NCBI GenBank assembly: GCA_006384855.1
Contig: VCJN01000795.1
Coordinates: 1 to 64,000 of the forward strand
Origin: Tetraselmis striata
Taxonomy: Eukaryota; Chlorophyta; Chlorodendrophyceae; Chlorodendrales; Chlorodendraceae
Reading direction: 5' to 3'
Length of the DNA: 64,000 nucleotides
The notes below the pieces were generated by a model that saw nothing but the letters and a program-made list of their open reading frames with translations, was not told the origin of the DNA and made no database searches. The position numbers were made by a program, and so were the translations under genes. Positions 1 to 11,235 of this stretch are shown in pieces (position 1 is the stretch's first letter; every line of letters begins with the position of its first letter).

Positions 1-1130
1 GCGGGCGCACGAAGAGTAGGTGACCCCGATGTGTCAATTTCTAACCCCAGGTGCACGAGCTTCTGGGTGGGCTCCCACACGCCCTTGTTGGGGTTGCGCA
101 GCAGACCAAAGCCCGAGAGGTGGCGTTCGATGTAGTCACGTTGCCAGATGGCCTCAGCCTGAGTCCGAGCTAGAAACAGGAAATCGTCCATGTAGGGCAA
201 CATGCGCAGGCCAAATCGTCGCCGGAAAATAGGTGTGCCATCTGCTTCAGCCGGGTTACGACGCAATGCCCTAGTGAGGACGTTGGTGAATTGGCAGAAG
301 TAATAGGGGGACAGAGACCAGCCCATGGGAAGGCCAGCCAGTCGGTACAGAGTGCCGCGGTAATCGACAGTGAAAAAATCCCTGTCCTCAGGGGCGATTC
401 CAACCGCGTAAAACCCGTCTTGCAGGTCCATCTGTAACATGTAGTCCCCAGGGCGCGCCAGGTTGCGTAAATGCGAAAGCGTCTCAAACGAAAGATCGCG
501 CGTCTCACAATAGCGGTTCAGGGGGCGAAGGTCAATGATGAGCCTCCATTTGTTTGTTCCAGGCTTAGGAACCAGGAACAGCCGGGACACCCATTTTGCG
601 CAGTAGCCTCGCTCCCATGCCCCAACGGCCAGGAAGCGAGCCAATTCACCGTCCATAAACTCCAGTTGAGCAGGAGTAGCATCCCCCATTGACACCCCCT
701 GATGAAAAGAAGGTGGGGCAAGCCCGTCCAAGAAAGGAACGCGTACACCTCGGGATATCCAGTTGAGAACACTGCGATTTGCGCCAGCGGCTTGCCAGTT
801 GCCGAGATTACGACGGACGCGATGTCTCATAAAAGGGGAGTCGGGAGTACAGGAATTGGCGCGATGGATGTCGCGAGGGGGGCGAGCAGAGCGCCCTGTC
901 GCTCTGCTGGCCCTCTCCGCGTCGGCGTCAGGGTCCACGGTGCGCGGCACAGTAGGAGTGCCGCGGCGTGGGAGTAGCCATGTGCCACTGGGCGCTGGCT
1001 TGGCCACTGGCAGTGTACTGTCACTTTGTACTCGAATCTGTACTAGACGACGGGCATACGCCGGCATACGCCCCAATCGGAGCGCATCGCGACACCTACG
1101 CCGAGTAGGGGCCCGTACAGATCGAGCCAT
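1..1130 (-). CDS. DIRS-like retroelement reverse transcriptase, N-terminal part, cut by window edge
   Basis: One minus-strand frame stays open from the ATG at 1130-1128 to the left edge, giving at least 376 residues. The first 140 or so are Arg/Pro-rich and look like a linker. Then come typical reverse-transcriptase palm motifs: SRLFLVPKPGTNKWRLIIDL (about 530-590), a catalytic-Asp block QMDLQDGFYAV (about 400-435), LPMGWSLSPYYF (about 290-330) and the YMDD box (183-194), followed by a NPNKGVWEP...HLGLEID block. The GWSLSPYYF and MDDFLF wording resembles DIRS/Ngaro-type RTs rather than LINEs or Ty3/Copia; that is a family-level judgement by eye. RNase H and any recombinase would lie outside the window. 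An in-frame TAA near 1160 limits the start. No lesion is visible, so it could be intact. Confidence 0.8.
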   Translation of the reverse strand, partial: MARSVRAPTRRRCRDALRLGRMPAYARRLVQIRVQSDSTLPVAKPAPSGTWLLPRRGTPTVPRTVDPDADAERASRATGRSARPPRDIHRANSCTPDSPFMRHRVRRNLGNWQAAGANRSVLNWISRGVRVPFLDGLAPPSFHQGVSMGDATPAQLEFMDGELARFLAVGAWERGYCAKWVSRLFLVPKPGTNKWRLIIDLRPLNRYCETRDLSFETLSHLRNLARPGDYMLQMDLQDGFYAVGIAPEDRDFFTVDYRGTLYRLAGLPMGWSLSPYYFCQFTNVLTRALRRNPAEADGTPIFRRRFGLRMLPYMDDFLFLARTQAEAIWQRDYIERHLSGFGLLRNPNKGVWEPTQKLVHLGLEIDTSGSPTLRAP

Positions 1131-2072
1131 GCCCACACGGGAAAGGGCAGCCAGGGGTTACTGTTGGTCGACACTGGTCGAAGGTCTTGGACCTTGTTCC
1201 ACTGAATGGGGAAGCGCTGCAGCTTCGTCCTCTCCTCGCGTTGGGCGAGTAATCAGCAGCTCGTTCGCGGGTAGTAGTTAGCACGTCGCAAGCGGCGCGC
1301 GTACATTAACCGCACAAACCCTAACGGGTTTCTCCCAGGGGGGGCCCCGAAAGGCGTCGCTCACCGTACATGGTACGATGGCGGAAGACCGGCACCCTGC
1401 GCGGCAAAATTGCCGCGACTTTGCTGTGGTGCGCTCGATGGAGCGTGCCACAGCAAAGGAGAGTGACCGGTCGATCCGCCGTGAAGGCAGGTGGTGGCTC
1501 TGACCGGCCCCCGCAATCGTGCGCGCGCACACACGCGCTACGGGCGCCGCGCCAGGGCTATCTCGTACAGGTAGAGAAACCACATAAACTAGTTTAGAAC
1601 ATATGCCCTGTATTATCGGTGCCAGCCCTGTCCCGGAGTAGGCGAAAAAAAAATTGCTGTGATAGTAGACTAGTAGTATCAGTACTAGCTAGATCGCTAC
1701 AGGTACAGAGTACTGCAAAAGAATGCTGAGGTCGCGCGCACTGGCACCTCGTCGTCCCCCACTATATACGGCCACACCCGGCTGCCACTAATCTGACACG
1801 GCACAGCATGACTACGGGTACGAGGCCTGGCGCGACGTGCACAGTCGTTCATCGCTTTCGCCTGCCTCCCCGCCGAGCAACCCCAGGTAAATTTCACCTG
1901 CTCACCACCCTCCCACTGCAAGCGCGCCGCGGCTGTTTCGCGTTCTGCTAAAAGTGGCAGTTCTCTGGACGCAGCTGCCGTCCCACAGCAGGCGTTCCCC
2001 AGCCGCTAACAGAGAGACTACTGTGCGCAGGATCTCGCGCGTGTGGGGGAGCTCAGCACAGTCGCTGTCCAC
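1131..2072. other. Non-coding stretch upstream of the RT ORF
   Basis: No convincing gene. It probably contains the 5' part of the same retroelement, but no terminal repeat could be matched inside the window. Confidence 0.3.
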
Positions 2073-2471
2073 ATGGGCCGCGAGCAGCCTGCCAGCGACG
2101 AGCAGCGCCGCGCTACGTGGATTGTCCGTGCATTCCGCAGCAGAGCAGGCGGGTCTTTCGCCGCTCTCAGCGAACAGGAGCTTGGCTGGCTCAGGGAGGA
2201 AATGTCTCTGGTCGACGAGTCAATGCTCCACGAGTCGGTGGAGGTGCGGGATCTCTCCAGCAGCGACGAGGAGGACGAACCGATATTTGGGTTATTTGAC
2301 GAAAGCGACTCCGACGTGCCCGAATTGGGCAACACACGGCCGCTGCAGGACGACGAGGAAGCGACACGCCCCAGTAACGCGCCGCCTGCCCAAGGCCGAA
2401 CAGCAGGCGCGAAGCGAAAGGCGCCCGAAGCGTCGGAGCCGGCGAGCTTCGCTGAGGGTAGCCTGATCTAG
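2073..2471 (+). CDS. Hypothetical short acidic ORF
   Basis: 133 codons from the ATG at 2073, with 30 further in-frame codons upstream lacking an ATG. The middle is acidic and serine-rich (a DLSSSDEEDEPIFGLFDESD stretch) and the C-terminus is basic (GAKRKAPEA), which would suit a disordered nuclear protein. It is on the strand opposite the RT ORF, so it might be a second ORF of the same retroelement or an isolated gene. No domain is recognised and no intron is evident. It could be a chance ORF in GC-rich DNA. Confidence 0.25.
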   Translation: MGREQPASDEQRRATWIVRAFRSRAGGSFAALSEQELGWLREEMSLVDESMLHESVEVRDLSSSDEEDEPIFGLFDESDSDVPELGNTRPLQDDEEATRPSNAPPAQGRTAGAKRKAPEASEPASFAEGSLI

Positions 2472-2851
2472 CAGGTTGCCGAGACGGGCAGACGCAGAGC
2501 AACCGCGACTTGGCGCGGGAGCTCAAAGCACGGGGATTGTCCCTGCACCCGGTACGCTATCGGTAAGAGTACGCGGCGGGCAGTGACAGTCCTAAAAAGT
2601 GAAAAGCGCCGGCGCCACATCCACCATCTGACCCATAGGTCTGGTACAGGCGCTCAGAATTCCCAGTTATCATAGTACCCGGGTTTGATGTTTTACATGC
2701 AATCAATGGTGTCACTCCTTGGCGCGCGCGCATGTTGATCATTTTCAGCCCCAAGGCACCCGCGCAAAGGGAGCTGCATCAAGTGCCAGGTGCGCTGCCT
2801 CTACACGCGCCGGCGCCCCTCCAGTGACGCAGTCCAGCTGCGAGGCGGCCG
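2472..2851. other. Intergenic, no gene seen
   Basis: Lies between the small acidic ORF and the stop codon of the FAAP100-like gene. It should contain that gene's 3' untranslated region. Confidence 0.3.
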
Positions 2852-3034
2852 TCAGAGATGGGCAGGGAGGCTGTACGACTGCCGCAGCTTCACGAACGTC
2901 TCCCAGATGCCGGCCCGCAGCTGCTCGGTGCGGCTTTTGATCAACGGTGCCACGCCTGGATGGATGCCAAACGGGAGGGGCGGGGGGCGGGGGGCGCAGG
3001 GACCGGCGCATGCGGGAATGCACCAGAGTGTCAG

Positions 3035-3065
<31 letters not shown>

Positions 3066-6000
3066 ATATCGTGGCTGCTTTGGCCCTGTCTGGTGCGCAG
3101 TGATGGCCATGCCCGCGGTGCTCATTTGAAAGCCCGACCCCATTCCTGCAGAAAGCCGTGCAATCAACGGGATGCAGTAATGCTTGTCATTTTAGTTCAT
3201 TATGTGTGTGTGTGTGTGGGGCGGGGGGGGGCGGGGGGGGGGGGGTCTCACTTGCAAACTCATCTGGGTTGCGCTCCACCAGCTCATGTAGTTTCAGCAC
3301 TCCATTCAGCGCATCCTACAGCGGCGCACATGCCAAAGGGGCGAGTCACCCGCGGTGCATGCCCCCTCCCCTCTGGGCCTGCCGAGCACTGCGCACACCC
3401 ATGCGCAGGCGGCCACGCCATGAAGGCAGGCAGCGCCCTCCTGGCGCATGCCACAGAAGGCTGACCTCGGATTGCAAGGCGTGGCAGGGAGGCCCCGCCG
3501 GGGGGGGGGGTGGGGGTGGGGGGCGGTCCGCACCTGCAGCGCCGTGATCTGAACCTTGACGGCCTTCACTGCCTGCAGGTCTTCTGCAACTTGCTGCTCA
3601 GTGCAACTTGACTCCCGGGAGGCGGCGCTGGCTGTGGTAGAATCATGGGAGATGTGTATGGAAGGGGCGGGGGGGGGGGGGGCATTGGGCTGTCAGTGTC
3701 GACCATGGCCCATCCTAGCTGATGCTGCGCCCGGGTACCGATCCGCCTCACTAGCGGGCTTGTGAGTCCCACAGATAATGAAACAATCTCCACCATCGTG
3801 TCCGAAGCTCTGCAAGTACAGTCATTTGCTAAGAACTCTGAAATGATGCTAGATGAGTTGCGTTTTGTGCTTGTTTGCCAGGGTGTCGAAACCGCCTGGC
3901 TGCATGCAGAGAAACCAACGCCTGATTAGGGCAATGAGCGCAACGACTTGCGTTGCAGTCAACACTAAGCTGTACCTGATGCCTGCTGAGGCGCCCCGCC
4001 CGGCGAGCGCGCAGCGGCGGTGCTCAGCTCCCTGGCGCGCCTCAGCACCGCGTTGTGCGCCTGGATCAGGACGGGCATGCTGGCGGAGGTCGTGGTGATC
4101 TCCAGCTCGCGCGGGGCGCCGCCGTCGTCAGCAGGGCCACCTCCGCCAGCACCCGACGTCCCGCCGACCGGCTTGCACTGCAGGGTCACCGGCGCGCTGT
4201 GTCCATGTGCTGAGGCCTGCCCCTCCATGCGATCCCCCGCCTGCGAGACGCCGCGGGTGGCCTCAGTGCGTACGAACAGCGGAGGACCGGGGGGAGGGGG
4301 GGGGGGGGGGGATGCTCCAAAGAGGTCCTCCATAAAGATCCCGCCCCGCCGATCAGTGCTCAACTGTCGTTTGTTCCGGAGGAAATAGTACATACTCCCC
4401 GACCTTCACTGCCGGCAGTCAGTCGGTCATCAAGTGTCACGTCTGTCCTAGCAAGAAACAGTCACGAGCAACAGGCTGCGCAACAAAGTGCGGCGTCTCC
4501 GGGACTCTGGGGCACCGGGGGCAGTACCGGTGCATGTTGATTCCCCAGCACTAGGTCTACTCACACTAAATATGGTACGTACGATAATTCGCCAGCAATA
4601 CGCCATCATCGCGAAACCCGAGTTAGGGTGGTCCACGCGCATTTAGGCTCAAAACGCTACGTTTCACATTTATCAGCCGCGTTTAGATGATAAATGCCAG
4701 GTTCCCCGGGATTGTGTGTTTTCCCCGGCCATCATCCATGAGAAGTTCTGGGTAGGATGTGCGCAATGATTGACTGACTGACTGAATGACTTTGCTAAGT
4801 ACTGATGGGTCATGAGGGGCAGCGGTGACTGATCGCACAGCATGGCATCATTCGCCTGGGCATAGAAACGTCGAGGGCAATCAGCGAAATGGCGTTGACG
4901 TCGGTACCAGTCGCTGTGCGCTGCCGTGCTGCCAGGTGTACTGCAGGGCCCTTCACCCCACCGCCCCCCGTCCGGATACAGTACCATCATGGCTAATCGG
5001 CTTGATTACCGCTCTGGGGCTTTTTCTGGAAACTACTGGTGGTGTATCAACGGAGAGCGTAATGGATGGAACGTTTGCGGGCGACCCTATTCTGAGGCCC
5101 CAAAATAGGTGTGCTCCTGACGTTGCGCCGCCTCGCACAAACGATCAAGCCTCCACGTACCCCGCCCAATCCTTCATTGCCAACAGCCCCGCATTGGCTC
5201 ATGCTCTGCACCGGAATCAGGGGGGGCCGGGGCACCTGCCCCGCCACGCTGACACTGGCGCCGCCACGGCTGCGGATGCGCTCCAGCACTCCCTGCGCAC
5301 TAGCCGCAGACAGCACCCGCAGCGCCAGGCTCTCCCGCTGCCCGCCGCTGGCCTGTCCGCCCATGACCCTGCCACCGCTTGGCGTGGTGCCCCTGCGGCC
5401 GGGCGGCACATCCCGGCAGGGCTTGCATCAGTGGCGGGGCTGCAGTTGCCGATACCACTGGCGGCTTATCGTGAATGAAATCATGTCTCATCTGTCAGGC
5501 GCTGTCACACTCATTTAATCCACGATCCGACTCTCTCTCAGCCAACCGTCATAAAAATGTTTCGGGTGGTGACATTGTCATCGATTTGAGCCCCCTTGCC
5601 CCGCCACACGAAACGGGAACAGCAGTCAAATGGCAACAGGGCACATAGCAGCAGCACACCACGGAGGCTGCGACGCGGGATTGCCAAAACGACGGGTCCT
5701 TATCCGGCCCAGGCCCAGGCAATCAAATGGTGCGGCAGTGCAGGTCCAAATCACAGGCGGGCTGGCGCCCTTGTCTGCGCCCAGCAGCTCATTACGACTC
5801 GGGAGTGTGCGACTAACACATCAGCTGAGCCGCGCGAGCTGTCGAGCGGACTTTTGAACGGTGTGATAACACCATCGAGAAATGCCACGAGAGACAGCAG
5901 AGCCATGGGGCGCGTACCCGTGCCCAGCCGCCCGCCAGAAGTCTATCGCATCCAGGACGTACTCCCCAACGTGGGCCACACAGCCCGGCGCCGCAGGCTG

Positions 6001-9000
6001 CCCACTGGGCGGCGCCGCGCCGATGGCCTGCGGCTGCAGGTGTGTCGGCGGGCTGAGCCAGAGGAACGCGCGCAGCAGCAGCGCGCCACGCCACACGATG
6101 GGGAGCGCCACCGGGGACGACCACTGCTGGCCGGGGGCGAGCCGCGGGAGGCGGAGGCACACGCTCTCGCTCTCACTCTCGCCGCCGCCGCCAACCCTGC
6201 GCCCGGAATCAGCGCAGGCGGCTCCTCAACTATCCAGCTACGGCCAAAAGCTGAGTTTGCGGAGCGCGGAAATCTCCGAAACCATTCGGCAAACACAGAA
6301 ACACATCAATATGTGTGTTCCAATAGTTTCGGAGCAACCCGGGCTCCGAAACCATATATATGGTGTATGCGTGTGCATATGCATGTGAGAGAGAGAGAGA
6401 GGGGGGAGGGAGGCAAAGAGAGTAAGAGGGAGAGAGAGGGAGATAGCAAACCAGGCGGCGCATTGCCGGCGAGCAGCTTGGGATAGGAGCATGCTGCAGG
6501 CCACAGGGAAGAGGACAGAAAGACATATAGGCGCAGCACATGCAGGCAGCGCTTGATAGCCAAATCATTGCGCGCCCGGAGTAGCTTTCCATGCAATCAG
6601 AGGGCGGAATTAAAATCTTTCTCTTGCATCAGGAGGCTTTTGCTCCATGCTTCGTACTTTCCGATATTTGCGCCATCGCAACATTGGTTCGAATAAAATC
6701 ATCAATGATTCCTGTATAACACTTTTCTTCTTTCTCATTTTTTAGGGGCAGGAAGAGTTGTTTCTCCTCTTCGGTCACTGTATGTCGAAATCTTCAGTTT
6801 TTTCTCACCGCGCCTTCGAATCGAGTTGTCAATCTTTCTGCCTCGATTGTTTTTCTCACTCCCCTCCACCAGTTATTTCTCACTATTGAAGAAAGATTGA
6901 AGGATTGTCCTTGTTTCCATTGTATCTATTCTTCAAGCCCTGTTGCCCCCCGGGGAAGACTCCGATAACTCGAGGAAAGAACGAGGAAGATCGATGCGGG
7001 AGGGAAACGGGGGGGGGGGGGGGGGGGGGGGGGGAGCGCGCATAGCTCTGCATGGTGAGAGTTGGGTGCCCACCCGCTGGTCGGGCACCACAGCAGCAGG
7101 TTCCATATCGGTGGCAGCGTGTGCGGCGAGCTGTTGGTGACGCGGGCCGCGATGTCTACCCCGCGGCGCCACTTGGGGTCCGGCATGTGGTCCAGCAGAC
7201 GGCCTGCATCCACGTCGATCTTCAGCCCGCCGCCCGTGCGCAGCTCGCTCAGGATGGCGATGGAGGGGGCCAGGTCGGCCAGCTGGGCGTCGCAATGCCG
7301 AATGTGATCCTGCCGGGTCACATGGGATGAGTGACGCTTTTGGAGGGCCGGCCACGACATGACAGAAAAGACCAGCATTTGTGTATCTGCCAAGGGGCGC
7401 ATGGTGCAGACAGCAGCCCAAGCAAGCTCTGCAGGCTGAAGCTGACGGCACCTGCAGCGGCTCGCAGGCGGCGGAGACGTTCTCGATCCTCGTCATCAGC
7501 TCCTGGCAAAATCGTGGCGCGGCCAGGGTCAAGTCAGCAGGTGCCGCATTGGCTATGAGGATGAGCATGCGGTGGCGGTGGGCGATCGCCGTACCTCGAC
7601 TTCCCGCTCAGCAGCGGGCAGTCGCGTGTGGGCAGGCGGCAAAGCTGCCAGCGGCACCGGCGATGGCGCCCACGTAGCCAGCTCCCCAGCCCCCGTCAGG
7701 GAGGTGACGCCAGTGGTGTGACCGTCACAGGCGATCAGCTGTACCGCCTTGCCGTACGGCACCTCGTGCGCGCACAGCCGCTCCACCAGGCGGGCACCTG
7801 GTGGTGCCCGGGGTAGGAGAAGCGGAGGGCGGAGGGGGGGGGGGGGGGGGGGGGGGGGGAAGGGTCAGCGTGTTGGGGGATGCTGAAGGCAGGGCAAGCG
7901 CTGCCCGTGAGCGCATGATCGCACCGTCCGCTGCAGGCGAAATGAGGTCCGCGCAGTATAGCTTGCCGCCGGCAGCGTACACCAGCCGGCTGCCCGCAAC
8001 GGCCACCGAGGTCACGTTGCCATGCGGGAGCTGCCAGTCACGCAGGCACACCGCGCCGCCCCCCTCTCCGCCCTCTGTCCCCTCCCCCTCGCCATCCTCC
8101 CCACCGCGCCCTGCGCCCCAGCCCCCAGCCGCCTCCGCCCGCGACATCGCCACCAGCCGGCCCGAAGCACCCGACACCAGCAGCGTGTCCGCCGACCCAG
8201 CGGTGCTCCCCGGCGCGCCCAGCCGCGAGGGCAGCAGGCTGAGGATGGGCTCCTGCAGGTCCACGGCCATGACGCCCGGGCAGGCAAAGGGGGTGCCTGG
8301 GCTGCCGTACGCCCACAGGCAGCCCGCCGCGTCACCTGCCGCCAGGCGCCACGCAGCCCGGCACCACAGCAGCGTGGGCGGAATGTCAGGGGAGCGATAC
8401 CGCCATGGCACTGAAGCCACTTACTGTACCGGCCATACCATACTGGTGCCGGCGCAGCGATATGAATCAGAACCTGCCCAACCTGTCGGAGACTCAGATG
8501 ACAAATATCGGCAAAACTATAGCGGGACCACAGCGAACGTCCCTATAGGTTGCAGGAATCGCCATTTCTAGGGTTGAATTGTGGGTTGATCTTGGTGCGT
8601 CGGCATCTGTCGGGATGAGCTGCGAAGAGTTTACAGGCAGTGTGCATTGGGGAGAGGCACCGGACGGATGTGAGAAGGGGGGGAGGGGGGGGATCCGCAC
8701 CCACGAGGACGTATTGGGGCGGGATGCCGTCGCAGGCCACCCCCAGGACTGCGCGAAACAGCGGGCCATCAAAGCTGGTGTGCGCGCCCGCGCCATGGCC
8801 GCCCCGCCCCGCGTCCTGCACCACCAGCGCGCATGTGATCGCTGCCGGGTGGGCCGCCGCGCAGCGCAGACCTCCGCAGGCATCGCCCTCTCCCTCCGCA
8901 TGCTGGCTGCGTCCAGCTATGCTGCCATCGTTCGCGCCTCTGCCGCCACACAGAAACCGCTCCCAGCCCGCCTGGTACAGGCAGGGCCGCCACACGAGCA

Positions 9001-10254
9001 CACAATCTCTCACATGTGTCGTTTCTTTTGTGTCGTTCATGAAGGGCATGCTACATGTGCACCAACCAGATGCACTTCCCATGCATGCATCCAATCATGA
9101 TGATTTCCGTATCCTTTTGACGATTTCAACATGCGGCAAGTATTGCATTCACTGCAGACGAACACACATACAGGCACACCCGCGCGGTCATACACGTAAA
9201 GCACTTCAATATTTGTTGACAGTGCATTGACCTCTCACTTTTGGTGTCAGGGGGAGGAAATAGGAAGTGCAGATTCTAGGCCGGGGGGGGGGGGGGGGGT
9301 CACCAGCGCCAGCAAGCAGCCAGGCAGCAAAGGCAGCCCTTCATCGATTGGCAGCGCGCTCTCCACGCTCACCAGTACTTCCCCTCCCTGCTCCACATCT
9401 GCTCCTACCTGCATAGGCTGAGCTTCCTCGAATGGCGACCTGCTCCCACCCGGCGCCGTCACTCAGCCGGTGCATGAGATGTCACCACACTGAACAACAG
9501 CGAGGTCAATGGGGCAGAGATGGAGCCACCAGTGTGGGCAGCACCATGGCGCCACGCATGGGGGGGTCTTACCCAGCCCTGGGGACCGCAGACTGCCTGT
9601 CGCCATCCGCAGCTGCACCCACACCATCCGCAGGTGGTAGGCCCACCCTGGCCGCCTTGCTCCTGCCCTCCGCCAGCGCCTCACCACCGCGCTTGGCACA
9701 CCCCCCCTGGCCCAGCGGCGACACCCAGCAGTGCCTACCTGTTGCAGCCAGCAAGACCCTCAGCGCCTGGCCTCCGGACCTACAGCACGGCACCCCCCCA
9801 GACTCTCTCGACTCCTCTCCCTCTCCACTCCTAGCTGCCCCTTTTCAACCGCCCGATCCACCCCTATGCCGGTACGCCATCTGCCCCATTCGCTCCCAGC
9901 TGGCCTCAGGGAGCAGACTATATGTTTCAGGGACGCACCGGTGCTTGCCGCGACCAGGAAGTACCCGTCAGTGGCTGTGAGGCGATAGATGCACACTTCA
10001 TTGATGTCCTCCGGGTACTGGAATGACACCTGCGCAGGCGACGTCATCGGAGGCCGCTTAGCCCTAACCTCGGCTTCAGTCGCGGGGAAGGATGCGGCCG
10101 CAGGCCTGCGCACCTGCCGGAGGTCGTCGCTGCAGGCGCAGCAGTGCACCCGCCGCGCGCCCGTCCGCGCAGCGCTCCACTGGCCGCACCGCGCCAGCAG
10201 CGGTCGTCCCGCGAGTGCTGCGCCCAGCTTGCCCACCGCCGCCTGCAGCTCCAT
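2852..10254 (-). CDS. FAAP100-like Fanconi anaemia core-complex subunit (putative), at least 14 exons
   Basis: Predicted exons that join in frame: 10254-9939, 9771-9739, 9404-9304, 8815-8701, 8410-7925, 7797-7595, 7502-7452, 7309 to about 7085, about 6165 to 5935 (ends unclear), 5421-5236, 4240-3976, 3631-3534, 3315-3252, 2955-2852 (TGA). The product is roughly 830 residues. The N-terminal half reads like a degenerate beta-propeller (strands such as YRLTATDGYFLVAAS, ALRVLLAATG, SRLVYAAGGKLYCADL, AVQLIACDGHTTGVTSL). A helical segment ELMTRIENVSAACEPLQ... and a beta segment AARVTNSSPHTLPPIWNLLLW follow, with helices at the C-terminus. This order, and length, match human FAAP100 (about 880 residues), which with FANCB and FANCL forms the ubiquitin-ligase module for FANCD2/FANCI. 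The match is from memory of the family. FANCB or a BBS-type propeller protein are the main alternatives. Divergent from the XRN gene. Confidence 0.45.
6388..6456. repeat. GA-rich simple repeat in a FAAP100-like intron
   Basis: Degenerate (GA)n with G-rich interruptions, within the long intron or intron cluster between the roughly 7.1 kb and 6.2 kb exons. Confidence 0.7.
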
Positions 10255-11235
10255 TTCCCGCGTCCTGCGGCTCTCGTGCTAGCGCGACCGGGCTTGCGTT
10301 GGGCGGCGGTTGGTCGACAGCAGCGAACATACTATCGCGGGCACGGCAAGTCTTTCCGGATTGACCACCGTAAAGCAAGCGCGCCGTGAGCGAGCGACCA
10401 TCCTTAATATGTGATGGCAGCCCGATCATCGCCGGAGCAACTACCGCGACAAGCGGTCGTCGGCGGTGATCGTCGCTACAGGGATGCCCTATACCGTATT
10501 CCCTGGATTTATATATTCGCCGGCGATTGGTGAGCGACACAGGATTTATCATTACGGAATCACAACGGATATTTGAGGTTGTAAATGTATTTTCTCCGCA
10601 AAATCGCTGGACGCTGCTCGTATCGATCCTGTCCGCGCCGACGATGGTGAAGCGCGACGACGGTCGACAACGCGTCGTCGATGCTCTGGCCTGGCCGCCG
10701 GGTGCCGATGCCGGTTGGAACCAGTAGTACTGTAGTCGGCGGCGCGCAGATGCTGACTACGCGACGAGACGGGTGCTCACATCCGTGCGACAGAACCGCC
10801 TCGATCTCACCAACCTTCGAGGCGCCAAACATAGGCGTAGCCACCGGTTAACTGGCCTTGAAGGGGTACCTCTGCCCCCGCGAGAAACAGATACACGAAC
10901 TCTGGCGGGTGCCAGGTCGGGGCCGGCAGGAACTTGGAAGCAGCGGCGCAGCACGCCAGGCGGAGTCGGCGTCGTAGCCTAGGGTACACGCTCAGTACTT
11001 TGTGAACGACTATCGGCAGCGAAACTACCCTACGCGGGCGAGCAACGCGGCGCATGGCTAGTCGTCGTAAATAGAATCGCACCGCACCCGCGCCGACAGC
11101 GCCCGCGCGGCTATCCCGCAGAGCATCTGCCAGCGCCGCGCCAGTTACCGTCCTCGGGAGCCTCAGCTTGGCCTCGCCTGGCCTCCAGGCCGGCAGCGCC
11201 GGCGCGTTTCACCCCCGGAACGGCACCGCGAAAAG
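10255..11235. promoter_or_regulatory. Divergent intergenic region between FAAP100-like and XRN genes
   Basis: 981 bp between two start codons on opposite strands, so it must hold both promoters and 5' leaders. No TATA box or other element can be named with confidence. The position alone supports the call. Confidence 0.4.

Noticed and set aside
2790..3464. Gly-rich plus-strand ORFs over G-runs
   Set aside because: Created by homopolymer G tracts in introns of the minus-strand gene.
5596..6486. 296-codon plus-strand ORF
   Set aside because: Low-complexity antisense reading of the FAAP100-like gene, partly produced by the GA repeat; no domain.
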